Origin: Prevotella sp. UBA2746
GTDB lineage: Bacteria; Bacteroidota; Bacteroidia; Bacteroidales; Bacteroidaceae
Length of the DNA stretch: 31,259 bases
Direction: 5' to 3'
NCBI GenBank assembly: GCA_002353555.1
Contig: DEJO01000041.1
Span: 1-31,259 of the forward strand
Shown: positions 7,665 to 16,002 of the stretch, piece by piece
Layout: each line of letters opens with the position of its first letter
How positions within the stretch are numbered: the first letter of the stretch is position 1
Program-made: the position numbers and the translations under genes
The notes under the pieces: model-generated
Databases searched by the model: none
What the model saw: the letters and a program-made list of their open reading frames with translations, nothing else
What the model was told of the DNA's origin: nothing

Positions 7665-8699
7665 TTATTTTATCCATTGGATGGTGCCGAAGACGGTTTC
7701 GGGCTTGATCTTCTCGGCTTCTTGCGGGCTGAGCTGATGGCTCCAGGTGGCACGGCCCTTGGTGCCGGCACCCTCGCCACGGTTGTTGTATTCCTGATAG
7801 CGTACGGTGCCCTCCTTGGCAGGGTCGTGGTAGTCTTTCCAGTTCTGCCAGCCTTCGGGTACGATATGCTTGCCTAAGTCGCAGTTCATGAACAGGGTGT
7901 GGGCGTATGGCCGCCACGGGCGGCCGAGGTATACCTTGTCGACACCATCGGCAGCGGTCAGCTTACAGTCGTTGAAGATGTATCCGTATTCAATATCCTT
8001 CGGTGTGGAGGCGGCGGTGACGTAGGAGTTGACCTTACTGCGTATCTCGCAACGTTCGAACCAGGCGGTGGACGGTCCGAAGATGAAGTCGGTGGTGCCT
8101 TCGATATAGCAGTCTTTGAAGTACAGACGGGTGTTCTCCATGCCGGTATATACCGTGTCCTGGTTGCCGAGGAAGCGGCAGTTGATGAACTTCAGACGGT
8201 CGCCTTCGGTGTGCAGAGCCACTGCCTGTCCCTTTCGCGGCGCATTGTTCTCGATGGTGATGTTGCGGAAGGTGATGTTGCAGCCTTCAACCTTGACCGT
8301 ATAGGTGCGGAAGGTGCCCATCGGTTGCAGCTCCTCGTCGTCGGTCCTGCCTATGCGTGGTATCTTGATGTTGGCATGGTCATCGTTAGTGATGATGGTG
8401 TTGTCGCGGTCTTCTCCGATAATCTCAATGTTGGTGAGCCACGAGGGTACGATGACCTTCTCTTTGTAGATGCCTTTCTTGACGAAGATGACTTTCTTGT
8501 ATTCCATGAAGGCGCGGCACACCTCTATGGCGGCGTTGACGGTCTTGAACTCGCAGGAGCCGTCGTTGGCTACAAACAGGGTGTCGGTGTTGTCGTACTT
8601 GCCGCGGGCGGCGGCTTCGCCAATGGACATTTGGCAAATAATCATTGACAATGCTATTGCCGTCCAATGTCCTTTGAGGATGTTCTTCAGTTGTTTCAT
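7665..8699 (-). CDS. Secreted pectinesterase (carbohydrate esterase family 8)
   Basis: The enzyme removes methyl esters from homogalacturonan, releasing methanol and making pectate available to lyases or hydrolases. The 344-residue protein starts with a signal peptide (MKQLKNILKGHWTAIALSMI, ending near residue 30) and then forms the right-handed beta-helix of CE8. All catalytic motifs are present: GQAVAL (Gln158), QDTVY (Gln180, Asp181), DFIFG (Asp204) and LGRPW (Arg260). The 22-residue spacing between the two Gln residues matches plant and bacterial members. No pectate lyase or polygalacturonase is nearby, so it is an isolated pectin gene. I find no promoter of the usual form upstream; it may be read through from rel, 132 bases away, or use an unrecognised promoter. 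Both flanks carry the 10-bp repeat. Confidence 0.95.
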   Translation of the reverse strand: MKQLKNILKGHWTAIALSMIICQMSIGEAAARGKYDNTDTLFVANDGSCEFKTVNAAIEVCRAFMEYKKVIFVKKGIYKEKVIVPSWLTNIEIIGEDRDNTIITNDDHANIKIPRIGRTDDEELQPMGTFRTYTVKVEGCNITFRNITIENNAPRKGQAVALHTEGDRLKFINCRFLGNQDTVYTGMENTRLYFKDCYIEGTTDFIFGPSTAWFERCEIRSKVNSYVTAASTPKDIEYGYIFNDCKLTAADGVDKVYLGRPWRPYAHTLFMNCDLGKHIVPEGWQNWKDYHDPAKEGTVRYQEYNNRGEGAGTKGRATWSHQLSPQEAEKIKPETVFGTIQWIK

Positions 8700-8734
8700 T
8701 TTTTTATTGATTCATGTGTTGCATTCGTTCTACT

Positions 8735-8762
8735 CGACCTTCGGTCGCTTTCCTTTGGAAAG
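8735..8762. other. Two adjacent small palindromes between rel and the pectinesterase gene
   Basis: CGACC (8735-8739) pairs with GGTCG (8743-8747) over loop TTC, and CTTTCC (8748-8753) pairs with GGAAAG (8757-8762) over TTT. On the plus strand a TTTTT follows at 8766-8770; on the minus strand, the direction of the genes, there is no T tract. Function is unclear: possibly a weak transcript-end signal for rel or an extragenic palindrome. Confidence 0.4.
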
Positions 8763-8780
8763 AACTTTTTCCCACGGCCT

Positions 8781-8830
8781 TCCTCTACCTCCCTCTACCT
8801 CCTTCTATCTCCCTCTATCTCCTTCTAACT
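8781..8830. repeat. 10-bp minisatellite at the 3' end of rel, five units
   Basis: Read on the minus strand the units are AGTTAGAAGG, AGATAGAGGG, AGATAGAAGG, AGGTAGAGGG and AGGTAGAGGA, in strict 10-base register. The pattern is the same as the 7421-7470 array but inverted. The rel stop codon (8834-8832) abuts the first unit and shares its TAG. Confidence 0.8.
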
Positions 8831-8831
8831 C

Positions 8832-11150
8832 CTACATAATCTGTGAGATTTCCTGCAAGTCTTCCACCTTCTTGAGTGTCTCCATGATGACCTTCACGTC
8901 GTCACGGTCGTGAACACGCACCTCAATGGAGCCGTCGAAGACCCCGTTGTCGCTGGTGACGACGATGCGATGGATGTTGATGCTGAGCTGATCGGCAAGT
9001 ACATCGGCAACGTCGCGCAGCAGCCCCTTGCGGTCTATGCCTCGGATGCGTACCGTTGCGTCGAAGAACATCTCGCGGTGCATCTGCCACTTGGCGTCAA
9101 GGATGCGGTTGCCGAAGCTTGCCTTGAGCTTTGACGCTACCGGACAGGCGCGCTTGTGGATTTCTATGCGGCTCTGGTTGTCGATGTATCCGAGGATGTC
9201 GTCACCGGGGATGGGGTGGCAGCACGGCGGGTTGATGTATTTGTTGATGTTGTCTTCAGAGACGAAGATGGGCTTCTTCTTGTTGAAATCCTTGCCTACA
9301 ACGATGAATTTCTGGTCTTCATCTGTCACTTCAGGCTTCTTTGCAGCCGTCTGTTGGGAGGTGTCGCTCTTTAGGAAGGGCACATACTTGCGCCAGTTGG
9401 AACCTTGCTTTTTCTTCTTTCCGCGCAGTTCGTCAAGGTCTCGGTCGCCCAAGAGGATGTTCTTCTCGCCGAGAGCCTGCAGGAAGGTTTCGTGTTTCTG
9501 TAGTTCATGCAGTTCGCACAGACGGTCGAGGTGCGACGACTTCATCTCCATGCCGTTGCTCTTGAGCCATTGTTCCAGGATTGCCTCTCCGCGCTTCTGT
9601 ATCTCGCGGCTGTCTCTGCGCAGGATGGCTTGTATCTTTCCCTTGGCCTTGGCTGTGCTGACGAAGTTGATCCATGAGGGTTGAACGTGCTGTGAGTTGG
9701 AAGTGAGTATCTCTACCTGGTCACCGCTCTGCAGCTTATGGCTCAACGGCACCAGCTTATGGTTGACTTTTGCTCCTATGCAGTGGCTGCCGAGGAAGGT
9801 GTGTATCTGGAAAGCAAAGTCAAGGGCTGTACAGCCTGCCGGCATGGTCTTGATCTCACCTTTCGGTGTGAAGACGAAGATTTCTGAAGCAAAGAGGTTG
9901 AGCTTGATGGCATCGAGGAAGTCCATGGCATCGGGCTGCGGGTCGTCGAGAATCTCCTTGATGGTGCGCAGCCAGTCGTTGAGTTCGCCCTCGTCTTCTG
10001 CAATCTCGCGGATGATGTCGGCACCTTCCTTGTATTTCCAGTGGGCAGCGAAGCCCTGTTCTGCTATCTCGTTCATGCGCTCGGAGCGTATCTGCACCTC
10101 TATCCACTGACCTTGTTTCGACATCAGGGTGACGTGCAGTGCCTGATAGCCGTTGGCTTTCGGGTGGCTCACCCAGTCGCGCAACCGGTCGGGGTGGCTC
10201 TTGTATATCTTGCTCAGTGCCAGATAGATGTTGAAGCAGTCGTTGGCTTCCGTTTCCGGTGTCGTTGGCTTGAAGATGATGCGCACCGCCAGGATGTCGT
10301 ATATCTCGTTGAAGGTGACATGCTTGTTCTGCATCTTGTTCCATATTGAATAAGGTGCTTTCACGCGTGCCTTGATTTCATATTGCAGTCCCATCTTGTC
10401 CAGTTGTTCGCGGATGGGGTCTGTGAAGTCTTTGAACAGTTTGTCGCGCGACTGCTCGGTCAGTTCCAGTTTCTTCTGGATAGCCCTGTAGTCGTCGGGA
10501 TGTTCATACCTGAAGCTGAGGTCTTCCAGTTCGCTCTTGATCTTGTTCAGTCCCAACCGGTTGGCAAGGGGAGCATAGATGTATAGCGTCTCACCGGCTA
10601 TCTTGTATTGCTTGTTGGCAGGCTGTGACTGCAAGGTGCGCATGTTGTGCAGGCGGTCGCAGATCTTGATGAGTATGACGCGAATGTCATCACTCATGGT
10701 CAGCAGCAGTTTCTTGAAGTTCTCGGCTTGTGCCGATGCCTGCTCACCAAAGATGCCGCCGCTGATCTTGGTCAGTCCGTCAACAATCTGGGCTATCTTT
10801 GGTCCGAAGATGTTTTCGATGTCTTCCGTGGTGAAGTCTGTGTCTTCCACGACATCGTGCAGGAGCGCCGAACAGATGCTGGTAGAACCGAGTCCTATCT
10901 CCTCCGCTGCAATCTGTGCAACGGAAATGGGGTGCATGATGTAAGGTTCACCCGACAGGCGTCTTACTCCTTTGTGTGCTTGTCTGGCAAAGTTGAAAGC
11001 CTTGGTGATGATGTCCACCTTCTTGCGGTGGGGTGACTGTAAGTAGGTTTCCAGCAGATGTTCGAACGCTTCATCTACTTTCTTCTCCCAATCTTCTTCC
11101 GTCATCTCAGGCTTCACGGGGTCTTTAGGTCTATTCGGTGTCTCTTTCAT
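8832..11150 (-). CDS. Bifunctional (p)ppGpp synthetase/hydrolase of the Rel/SpoT type
   Basis: The product is a 772-residue long RSH enzyme controlling the stringent response. Domains: HD hydrolase (about 45-200) with YIMHP (His73), HDVVED (His98, Asp99) and ICDRLHNMRT all intact; synthetase (about 250-375) with YSIWNKMQ, HPKANGYQALH and FAAHWKYKEG; TGS (about 422-490, starting IFVFTPKGEIKTMPAG); a conserved cysteine region with CCHPIPGDDILGYI; and a C-terminal ACT domain (about 695-772). The catalytic loop reads RLRD (322-325), close to the basic RxKD of bifunctional enzymes and unlike the acidic ExDD of monofunctional RelA, so both activities are expected. It is downstream of mltD by 133 bases on the same strand. 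The symbol rel or spoT would be equally defensible, so none is given. Confidence 0.95.
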   Translation of the reverse strand: MKETPNRPKDPVKPEMTEEDWEKKVDEAFEHLLETYLQSPHRKKVDIITKAFNFARQAHKGVRRLSGEPYIMHPISVAQIAAEEIGLGSTSICSALLHDVVEDTDFTTEDIENIFGPKIAQIVDGLTKISGGIFGEQASAQAENFKKLLLTMSDDIRVILIKICDRLHNMRTLQSQPANKQYKIAGETLYIYAPLANRLGLNKIKSELEDLSFRYEHPDDYRAIQKKLELTEQSRDKLFKDFTDPIREQLDKMGLQYEIKARVKAPYSIWNKMQNKHVTFNEIYDILAVRIIFKPTTPETEANDCFNIYLALSKIYKSHPDRLRDWVSHPKANGYQALHVTLMSKQGQWIEVQIRSERMNEIAEQGFAAHWKYKEGADIIREIAEDEGELNDWLRTIKEILDDPQPDAMDFLDAIKLNLFASEIFVFTPKGEIKTMPAGCTALDFAFQIHTFLGSHCIGAKVNHKLVPLSHKLQSGDQVEILTSNSQHVQPSWINFVSTAKAKGKIQAILRRDSREIQKRGEAILEQWLKSNGMEMKSSHLDRLCELHELQKHETFLQALGEKNILLGDRDLDELRGKKKKQGSNWRKYVPFLKSDTSQQTAAKKPEVTDEDQKFIVVGKDFNKKKPIFVSEDNINKYINPPCCHPIPGDDILGYIDNQSRIEIHKRACPVASKLKASFGNRILDAKWQMHREMFFDATVRIRGIDRKGLLRDVADVLADQLSINIHRIVVTSDNGVFDGSIEVRVHDRDDVKVIMETLKKVEDLQEISQIM

Positions 11151-11283
11151 GTATGTATTCTCCTATTCTTATTGTTCATATTCCTGCATCTTTTCTCACC
11201 ATGCTTAACCTGAAGCAAGCTTCGCTTTAGTCATCTGGCTTGACGAAAAGGTTCTGTTTCAATCATCTTTCAACCGTCATCCT

Positions 11284-12555
11284 TCATCTCCTTCTCTTCC
11301 TTTTCTGCGATGCCGAAGGGATGTCAGCATGTCGTCGGGAACTGCTGCGGCTCTTCTCGTTGATAATGGGCTGCCTGACAGGGTTTGGTTGACTCTCCAC
11401 TGCTGTAGCCGCCTTGCTGTCTGGTTCGATTTGCTGCGGTCTGTGTGCACGTACAGGTGTTGTCTTTTCGCCGATTTCTACCTCTGAGCGCTTTCGTTTG
11501 TATTTACTGGTGGTATAGTTATAGATGGAGTCTTGCATGTCGATGAACTTCATGATGTATTTTGTCGGCATGCGGATGGCTGCAGGTCGGTTTCTGCCGT
11601 TGACGATGTTGCGCCGATATTGAGGGTTGAGTTCTTTCAGCTGGTCGACATCTATGCCGATGACGGCAGCAATCTGGTCGAAGTGCAGGTCGCGGTTGAC
11701 GACCACCGTGTCCGACTTCAGTGGCAGCCGGGTGTCCATGGGGCAGATGTTGTGCTCACAATAGTAGTTCATGATGTAGTTGGCGGCGATGAACGACGGC
11801 ACATATCCGCGTGTCTCTTTCGGCAGGTAGGGGTATATCTTCCAGTAGTCGGTCTCTCCGCCAGCTCGGTGGATGGCTTTGTTCACGTTTCCTGGCCCAC
11901 AGTTGTATGCTGCAATGACGAGGTTCCAGTCACCGTATATCTTATAGAGGTCGCTGAGCATGTGGGCGGCGGCATACGACCCTTTGATGGGGTCTCGCCG
12001 TTCGTCTACCAGTGAGTTGATTTGCAGGTCGTATTGCTTGGCTGCTATCGGCATAAACTGCCACAGCCCTGATGCTCCTGCACGCGATGTGACGTTGGGG
12101 TTGAGTGCAGACTCAATCACGGGCAGGTATTTCAGTTCCAACGGTAGTTGGTAGCTCTCCAACGCCTGTTCGAAGATGGGCATGTAGAAGTTGGCGATAC
12201 CCAGCATGGCGCTGACCTGTCGTCGTCCGCGCTTGGTGTATCTGTCGATGAATTTGCGCACTACCTCGTTGTAGGGCATCTCCATAACCGTCGGCATGCG
12301 CTGCATGCGGTCGATGATGGTTTCCTTCGAGGTTTCCGGGTCGTAGTTGGGCAGGTTGCAGTCTTCGCGCATCAGCGATTTTGCATGATACATCTCCAGC
12401 CGTTTGTCGACATCAAACGAGAACGATTCCGGCACTGTAATCTCTTCGCGATGTCCCTGTTCGTCGGTGACAATCACGTAGTCTTCACTTTGTGCCTGCA
12501 TCGTGCTGCTGATGATGAGGGTTGTGAGGATGATGACCAGTTGTCTGATGCTCAT
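11284..12555 (-). CDS. mltD: MltD-like membrane-bound lytic transglycosylase
   Basis: The enzyme cleaves peptidoglycan between MurNAc and GlcNAc, forming anhydro ends. The 423-residue protein has a signal peptide (1-22, ending MQAQ), an SLT domain at about 125-245 with catalytic Glu148 in LKYLPVIESALNP, then SGLWQFMP and AAYNCGPGNVNKAI, which are diagnostic family motifs. A weak LysM-like segment follows near 285-330 (LHFDQIAAVIGIDVDQLKEL), probably wall-binding. The tail is highly basic and serine-rich, ending KRKRRR, which is unusual for a periplasmic protein and may contact anionic wall or lipid. It starts 10 bases after the DUF5683 stop. The family is certain; the specific symbol is by similarity of layout. 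Confidence 0.9.
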   Translation of the reverse strand: MSIRQLVIILTTLIISSTMQAQSEDYVIVTDEQGHREEITVPESFSFDVDKRLEMYHAKSLMREDCNLPNYDPETSKETIIDRMQRMPTVMEMPYNEVVRKFIDRYTKRGRRQVSAMLGIANFYMPIFEQALESYQLPLELKYLPVIESALNPNVTSRAGASGLWQFMPIAAKQYDLQINSLVDERRDPIKGSYAAAHMLSDLYKIYGDWNLVIAAYNCGPGNVNKAIHRAGGETDYWKIYPYLPKETRGYVPSFIAANYIMNYYCEHNICPMDTRLPLKSDTVVVNRDLHFDQIAAVIGIDVDQLKELNPQYRRNIVNGRNRPAAIRMPTKYIMKFIDMQDSIYNYTTSKYKRKRSEVEIGEKTTPVRAHRPQQIEPDSKAATAVESQPNPVRQPIINEKSRSSSRRHADIPSASQKRKRRR

Positions 12556-12565
12556 TCGCTTACGG

Positions 12566-13285
12566 TTAGAAGTTTAGGCTGCATCCCACTCCTATGCCCG
12601 AAGGCTTCATGGGGTTGCGTGAGGTCTTGTCGTTGATGATGGTAGGTGACACGCGCAGGCTCAGGTCGTCGGAGATGTCAAACTCCGACAGCGAGGCATC
12701 GACGTATGCATCGATGACGGATAGTGCATAGATGCCAATCATGACGAAGATGCTGAGGTCGCGATAGCGGCGATAGCGGTCCTTTCGCTTGCGGAACAGT
12801 TCCTGATAATAGCTCTTGTTGCTGTCGGTTATCGTTGTTCCTAAGTGCAGGAACGAGTTGTAGCTCTGCGTGTTAGGGTCGTTGTCGGTGATGTCTATGT
12901 ATGCCTGAGAGTAGTCGTGGTACATCTGGTTGTTCCAGGTCAGTGCATAGATACATCCTGCTATGCCTCCATAGAAGATGGGCAGCTTCCAGTATTTGCG
13001 GTTGTAAATCTGTCCGCCACCGGGGATGACGAGTGCCAGCCACAATGCCTTTTTGGCATCCGGCCGCCAGGTGTTCCAGTCGCGTTTCTGCTTCTTCTGT
13101 ATCGTCGTATCTGCCATTGCTACAATCTTGGCACTGTCTTCTCCGGGGATGAGCAACGGCTCGGCGATGAACAGTGAGTCTTCTTCTACGACGACGTTCT
13201 GTGCCACTGCTTGGTTGGCACTGGCAACGAACATAAAGACTGCCGTCACGGCAAGGTGTACGATATGTTGAATACGGATACCCAC
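12566..13285 (-). CDS. DUF5683 membrane protein
   Basis: The product has 239 residues. The start is GTG: the frame is closed by a stop 18 bases upstream and no ATG occurs before residue 18. An N-terminal hydrophobic segment (about 8-28, ending NQAVAQ) looks like a signal peptide. After an acidic linker comes the DUF5683 core with KKALWLALVIPGGGQIYNRK and WKLPIFYGGIAGCIYAL, and a further hydrophobic helix at about 180-197 (SIFVMIGIYALSVIDAYVDA). The C-terminus ends in SLNF. No biochemical function is known to me. It lies 15 bases after parB and 10 before mltD. From memory this order recurs in Bacteroidetes, which hints at a role in envelope or wall biology coupled to segregation; that is inference. 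Confidence 0.85.
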   Translation of the reverse strand: MGIRIQHIVHLAVTAVFMFVASANQAVAQNVVVEEDSLFIAEPLLIPGEDSAKIVAMADTTIQKKQKRDWNTWRPDAKKALWLALVIPGGGQIYNRKYWKLPIFYGGIAGCIYALTWNNQMYHDYSQAYIDITDNDPNTQSYNSFLHLGTTITDSNKSYYQELFRKRKDRYRRYRDLSIFVMIGIYALSVIDAYVDASLSEFDISDDLSLRVSPTIINDKTSRNPMKPSGIGVGCSLNF

Positions 13286-13300
13286 GTTCCTGTTCTGTTT

Positions 13301-14209
13301 TTATGATTTCATCTTGTCGAAGACACTCATGATGTGCTCCAGTTCTTCCTCTGAGGAAAAGGGGATGCTGATGCGTCCCTTGCCCTGAGCGTTGCAGCTC
13401 ATCTGCACCTTCGTGTTGAAGAATTTCGACAGCCGTGTCTTCAGCAGGTTGAATTCTTCAGGCAGCTTTGCCTTGGCAGCGATAGTCTTCTTGGCTGTCT
13501 GGATGTCCTCGCCGTTGTTCAGCTGGTGGCAGAGTTCCTCAACCTTACGAACGGAGTAACCGTTCTTATAGATTTCCTTGAAAAGCTTCAGCTGCAGCGA
13601 CGGACTGGTGAGTGACAAGAGCGCGCGTGCGTGTCCCATGTCTATCTCCTTCTTCTGTAACGCCATCTGTACCTGTGCCGGGAGCTTGAGCAGTCGCAGG
13701 TAGTTGGCAATGGCGGCACGGCTCTTGCCAACACGTTCGCTGACCTTTTCCTGTGTCATGCCACTCTTTTCCAACAGGTGTTCGTAGGCAAGGGCTATCT
13801 CGATGGCGTTCAGGTCTTCGCGCTGGATGTTCTCCACGAGTGCCATCTCCATGACGTTCTCGTCCTTGATGGTGCGGATGTATGCGGGGATGGCGGTCAG
13901 TCCTGCCAGCTGTGATGCACGCCAACGCCGTTCACCGGCGATAATCTGGAACTTTCCGTCTTCCATCTGTCGCAGCGTGATGGGTTGTACAATGCCCAGT
14001 TGTTTGATGCTGTTGGCAAGTTCCTCCAGTGCAGCCTGGTCGAACTCACGTCGGGGCTGGTTGGGGTTGGCTTCAATCTGGCTGATGGGTACTTCATTGA
14101 TGGTCGAACTACCTTGCGTGCTGACGTCATCGGTAGAGATCAGTGCGTCTAAGCCACGTCCCAATGCGGCTATCTTCGTCGTCTTGTTGTATTTTTTTCT
14201 TACGGCCAT
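13301..14209 (-). CDS. parB: Chromosome-partitioning protein ParB
   Basis: This is a parS-binding CTPase clamp that loads SMC and acts with ParA in origin segregation. The 302-residue protein has the usual short basic lead (MAVRKKYNKT, then LGRGLDALI), an N-terminal ParB domain (about 38-130) with IEANPNQPRREFD and the nucleotide-binding GERRWRA motif, a helix-turn-helix at about 160-185 (MTQEKVSERVGKSRAAIANY), and a short C-terminal dimerisation part. Length is normal. It starts 67 bases after the parA stop. I looked for a parS-like 14-16 bp palindrome near the genes and saw none. Confidence 0.97.
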   Translation of the reverse strand: MAVRKKYNKTTKIAALGRGLDALISTDDVSTQGSSTINEVPISQIEANPNQPRREFDQAALEELANSIKQLGIVQPITLRQMEDGKFQIIAGERRWRASQLAGLTAIPAYIRTIKDENVMEMALVENIQREDLNAIEIALAYEHLLEKSGMTQEKVSERVGKSRAAIANYLRLLKLPAQVQMALQKKEIDMGHARALLSLTSPSLQLKLFKEIYKNGYSVRKVEELCHQLNNGEDIQTAKKTIAAKAKLPEEFNLLKTRLSKFFNTKVQMSCNAQGKGRISIPFSSEEELEHIMSVFDKMKS

Positions 14210-14276
14210 AATCTATTAAGTATGTTAAGGGAGTTGAATGGAAGCAACTTCTTTTGTGTCTCAAACTCCTGTTAGA

Positions 14277-15047
14277 CTAATCTTTCTCGTTCTTTCCGAT
14301 GATTTCCTTGGCAAGTGCCAGGTGGTTCTTGGCACCCTTGGAATCGGCATCGTAGAGGATGACGGGCAATCCGTGGCTCGGACTTTCGCTGAGCTTGACG
14401 TTGCGCTGGATGACTGTCTTGAAGACCAGTTCCTGGAAGTGACGCTTCACCTCGTCGTAGATCTGGTTGGCGAGTCGCAGACGCGAGTCGTACATGGTCA
14501 GCAGGAAACCTTCAATCTCCAACTTCGGGTTCAGCTTGCTCTTGATGATTTTGATGGTGCTCAGCAACTTGCTGATGCCTTCCAATGCAAAGTACTCACA
14601 CTGTACGGGGATGATGACCGATTCGGCAGCCGTGAGTGCGTTGACGGTAATCAGTCCGAGCGATGGCGAACAGTCTATCAGGATGTAGTCATATTCGTCT
14701 CGGATAGGAGCCAGCAGGTCGCTGACCACCTTTTCGCGGTTTTCCAGGTTCAACATCTCTATCTCTGCACCGACCAGGTCGATGTGGCTGGGGATGATGT
14801 CCAGTCCGTCAATATCTGTTGTATAGATGGCATCGCGCACGTCAGCATGGTCTATGATACATTCGTAGAGTGAGCACTCTACTTCCTTGATGTCTACGCC
14901 CAAGCCACTTGATGCGTTGGCCTGCGGGTCAGCGTCAACAACCAGTACCGTCTTCTCCAGTGTTGCCAGTGAAGCAGCCAGGTTGATGGATGTTGTCGTC
15001 TTGCCTACGCCACCTTTCTGATTTGCTAATGCGATGATTTTTCCCAT
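14277..15047 (-). CDS. parA: Chromosome-partitioning ATPase ParA (Soj)
   Basis: This is a deviant-Walker ATPase that moves ParB-parS complexes. The protein has 256 residues when started at the ATG at 15047 (MGKIIALANQKGGVGKTT), the standard start for the family. The open frame extends to 15083, but that codon lies within the TAnnTTTG promoter element at 15088-15081, so the extra N-terminus cannot be translated from that promoter; an ATG at 15056 is possible. Motifs are Walker A KGGVGKTT with the signature Lys11, VLVVDADPQANAS and DYILIDCSPSLGL. It is the first gene of the segregation/wall/stringent-response block and is divergent from surE. Confidence 0.97.
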   Translation of the reverse strand: MGKIIALANQKGGVGKTTTSINLAASLATLEKTVLVVDADPQANASSGLGVDIKEVECSLYECIIDHADVRDAIYTTDIDGLDIIPSHIDLVGAEIEMLNLENREKVVSDLLAPIRDEYDYILIDCSPSLGLITVNALTAAESVIIPVQCEYFALEGISKLLSTIKIIKSKLNPKLEIEGFLLTMYDSRLRLANQIYDEVKRHFQELVFKTVIQRNVKLSESPSHGLPVILYDADSKGAKNHLALAKEIIGKNEKD

Positions 15048-15080
15048 TTGACTCATTCTTCTTAAAAAATAATTAGGGGA

Positions 15081-15088
15081 CAAAATTA
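15081..15088 (-). promoter_or_regulatory. Probable -7 element for parA
   Basis: The minus strand reads TAATTTTG here (TAnnTTTG form). No TTTG lies 19-21 bases upstream, so it is a partial match. The expected start site near 15075 gives a 27-base leader to the chosen parA ATG. It is back to back with the surE promoter. Confidence 0.5.
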
Positions 15089-15129
15089 CGAATTTTATTT
15101 TAGATGACGTGCTTTTAAACCTTTTTTCG

Positions 15130-15137
15130 TACTTTTG
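15130..15137 (+). promoter_or_regulatory. Probable -7 element for surE-lpxB
   Basis: TACTTTTG matches TAnnTTTG. There is no clear TTTG at -33. The predicted start site near 15144 leaves about 20 bases before the ATG at 15164 and rules out the GTG at 15137 as start codon. Confidence 0.55.
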
Positions 15138-15163
15138 TGGGCAAAATTATAGTAACCCAACCC

Positions 15164-15949
15164 ATGGAGAAAGAAAAGAAGAGACCTTTAATACTGATTT
15201 CCAACGATGACGGCTACCATTCTGGAGGGCTTCGCTACCTGTGTGAATTCCTGAAGGACATGGCTGAAATCATCGTCTGTGCGCCCGAAGCGGCGCGTTC
15301 AGGCTTTGCCTGTGCCTTCTCTGCCGTTCCTCCGTTGTATCTGAAACGTCGGAAAGACATTGCCGGTGCCGAGGTGTGGTCGTGTACGGGTACGCCAGTC
15401 GACTGTGTGAAGCTTGCCCTGGACCAACTGCTCGACGGCAGGACGCCAGACCTGATCATCGGGGGCATCAACCACGGCGACAACTCCACAGTGAACACGC
15501 ACTATAGTGGTACGATGGGAGTCGCCATGGAGGGCTGCATGAAATATATTCCGAGCATAGCCTTCTCGTCGTGTGACTACAATCCGGAGGCAAACCTGTC
15601 CCATCTGCGTAGCTATGTGCGGATGTTTGTCAAGCGGGTGCTCAATGAAGGTATGCCAAAAGGCATCTGCCTGAACATCAACTTCCCCCGTCGGGAGGAG
15701 TTTGCTGGCATCAAGGTGTGCCGGATGAGCTTCGGCAGGTGGGTAAACGAGGTGGTGAAAGAACGACATCCCCACGGGTACGACTTCTACTGGATGGTAG
15801 GACAGTATCAGAATGACGAACCTGAAGCTACCGATACAGACCGTTGGGCGTTGGCGAACGGATACATCAGCGTGACACCGACACAGATGGATGTCACGGC
15901 TTACAGCGTGATGGAGCGGATGGCTCAGGAGTGGAATACCGAGGAATGA
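15164..15949 (+). CDS. surE: 5'/3'-nucleotidase SurE
   Basis: This is a cytoplasmic metal-dependent phosphatase acting on nucleoside monophosphates and possibly polyphosphate. The protein has 261 residues, started at the ATG at 15164. The frame opens earlier at GTG 15137, but that codon overlaps the promoter. Motifs are the metal-binding Asp pair in LILISNDDGY, GTPVDCVKLAL, and IIGGINHGDNSTVNTHYSG with GVAMEG, which form the active site. The C-terminal part (SVTPTQMDVTAY) is typical. It is followed by lpxB after 53 bases on the same strand; pairing of surE with lpxB is common in this phylum to my knowledge. Confidence 0.96.
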   Translation: MEKEKKRPLILISNDDGYHSGGLRYLCEFLKDMAEIIVCAPEAARSGFACAFSAVPPLYLKRRKDIAGAEVWSCTGTPVDCVKLALDQLLDGRTPDLIIGGINHGDNSTVNTHYSGTMGVAMEGCMKYIPSIAFSSCDYNPEANLSHLRSYVRMFVKRVLNEGMPKGICLNINFPRREEFAGIKVCRMSFGRWVNEVVKERHPHGYDFYWMVGQYQNDEPEATDTDRWALANGYISVTPTQMDVTAYSVMERMAQEWNTEE

Positions 15950-16002
15950 GAATGGAGGGTGTAGTGTTATGGCAACTTTGCCGATGGTGAAAAGTCAAGA
16001 GC

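Noticed and set aside
13301..15130. A parS site near parAB
   Set aside because: I looked for a GTTTCACGTGAAAC-like palindrome in and around the genes and found none; parS may be elsewhere.
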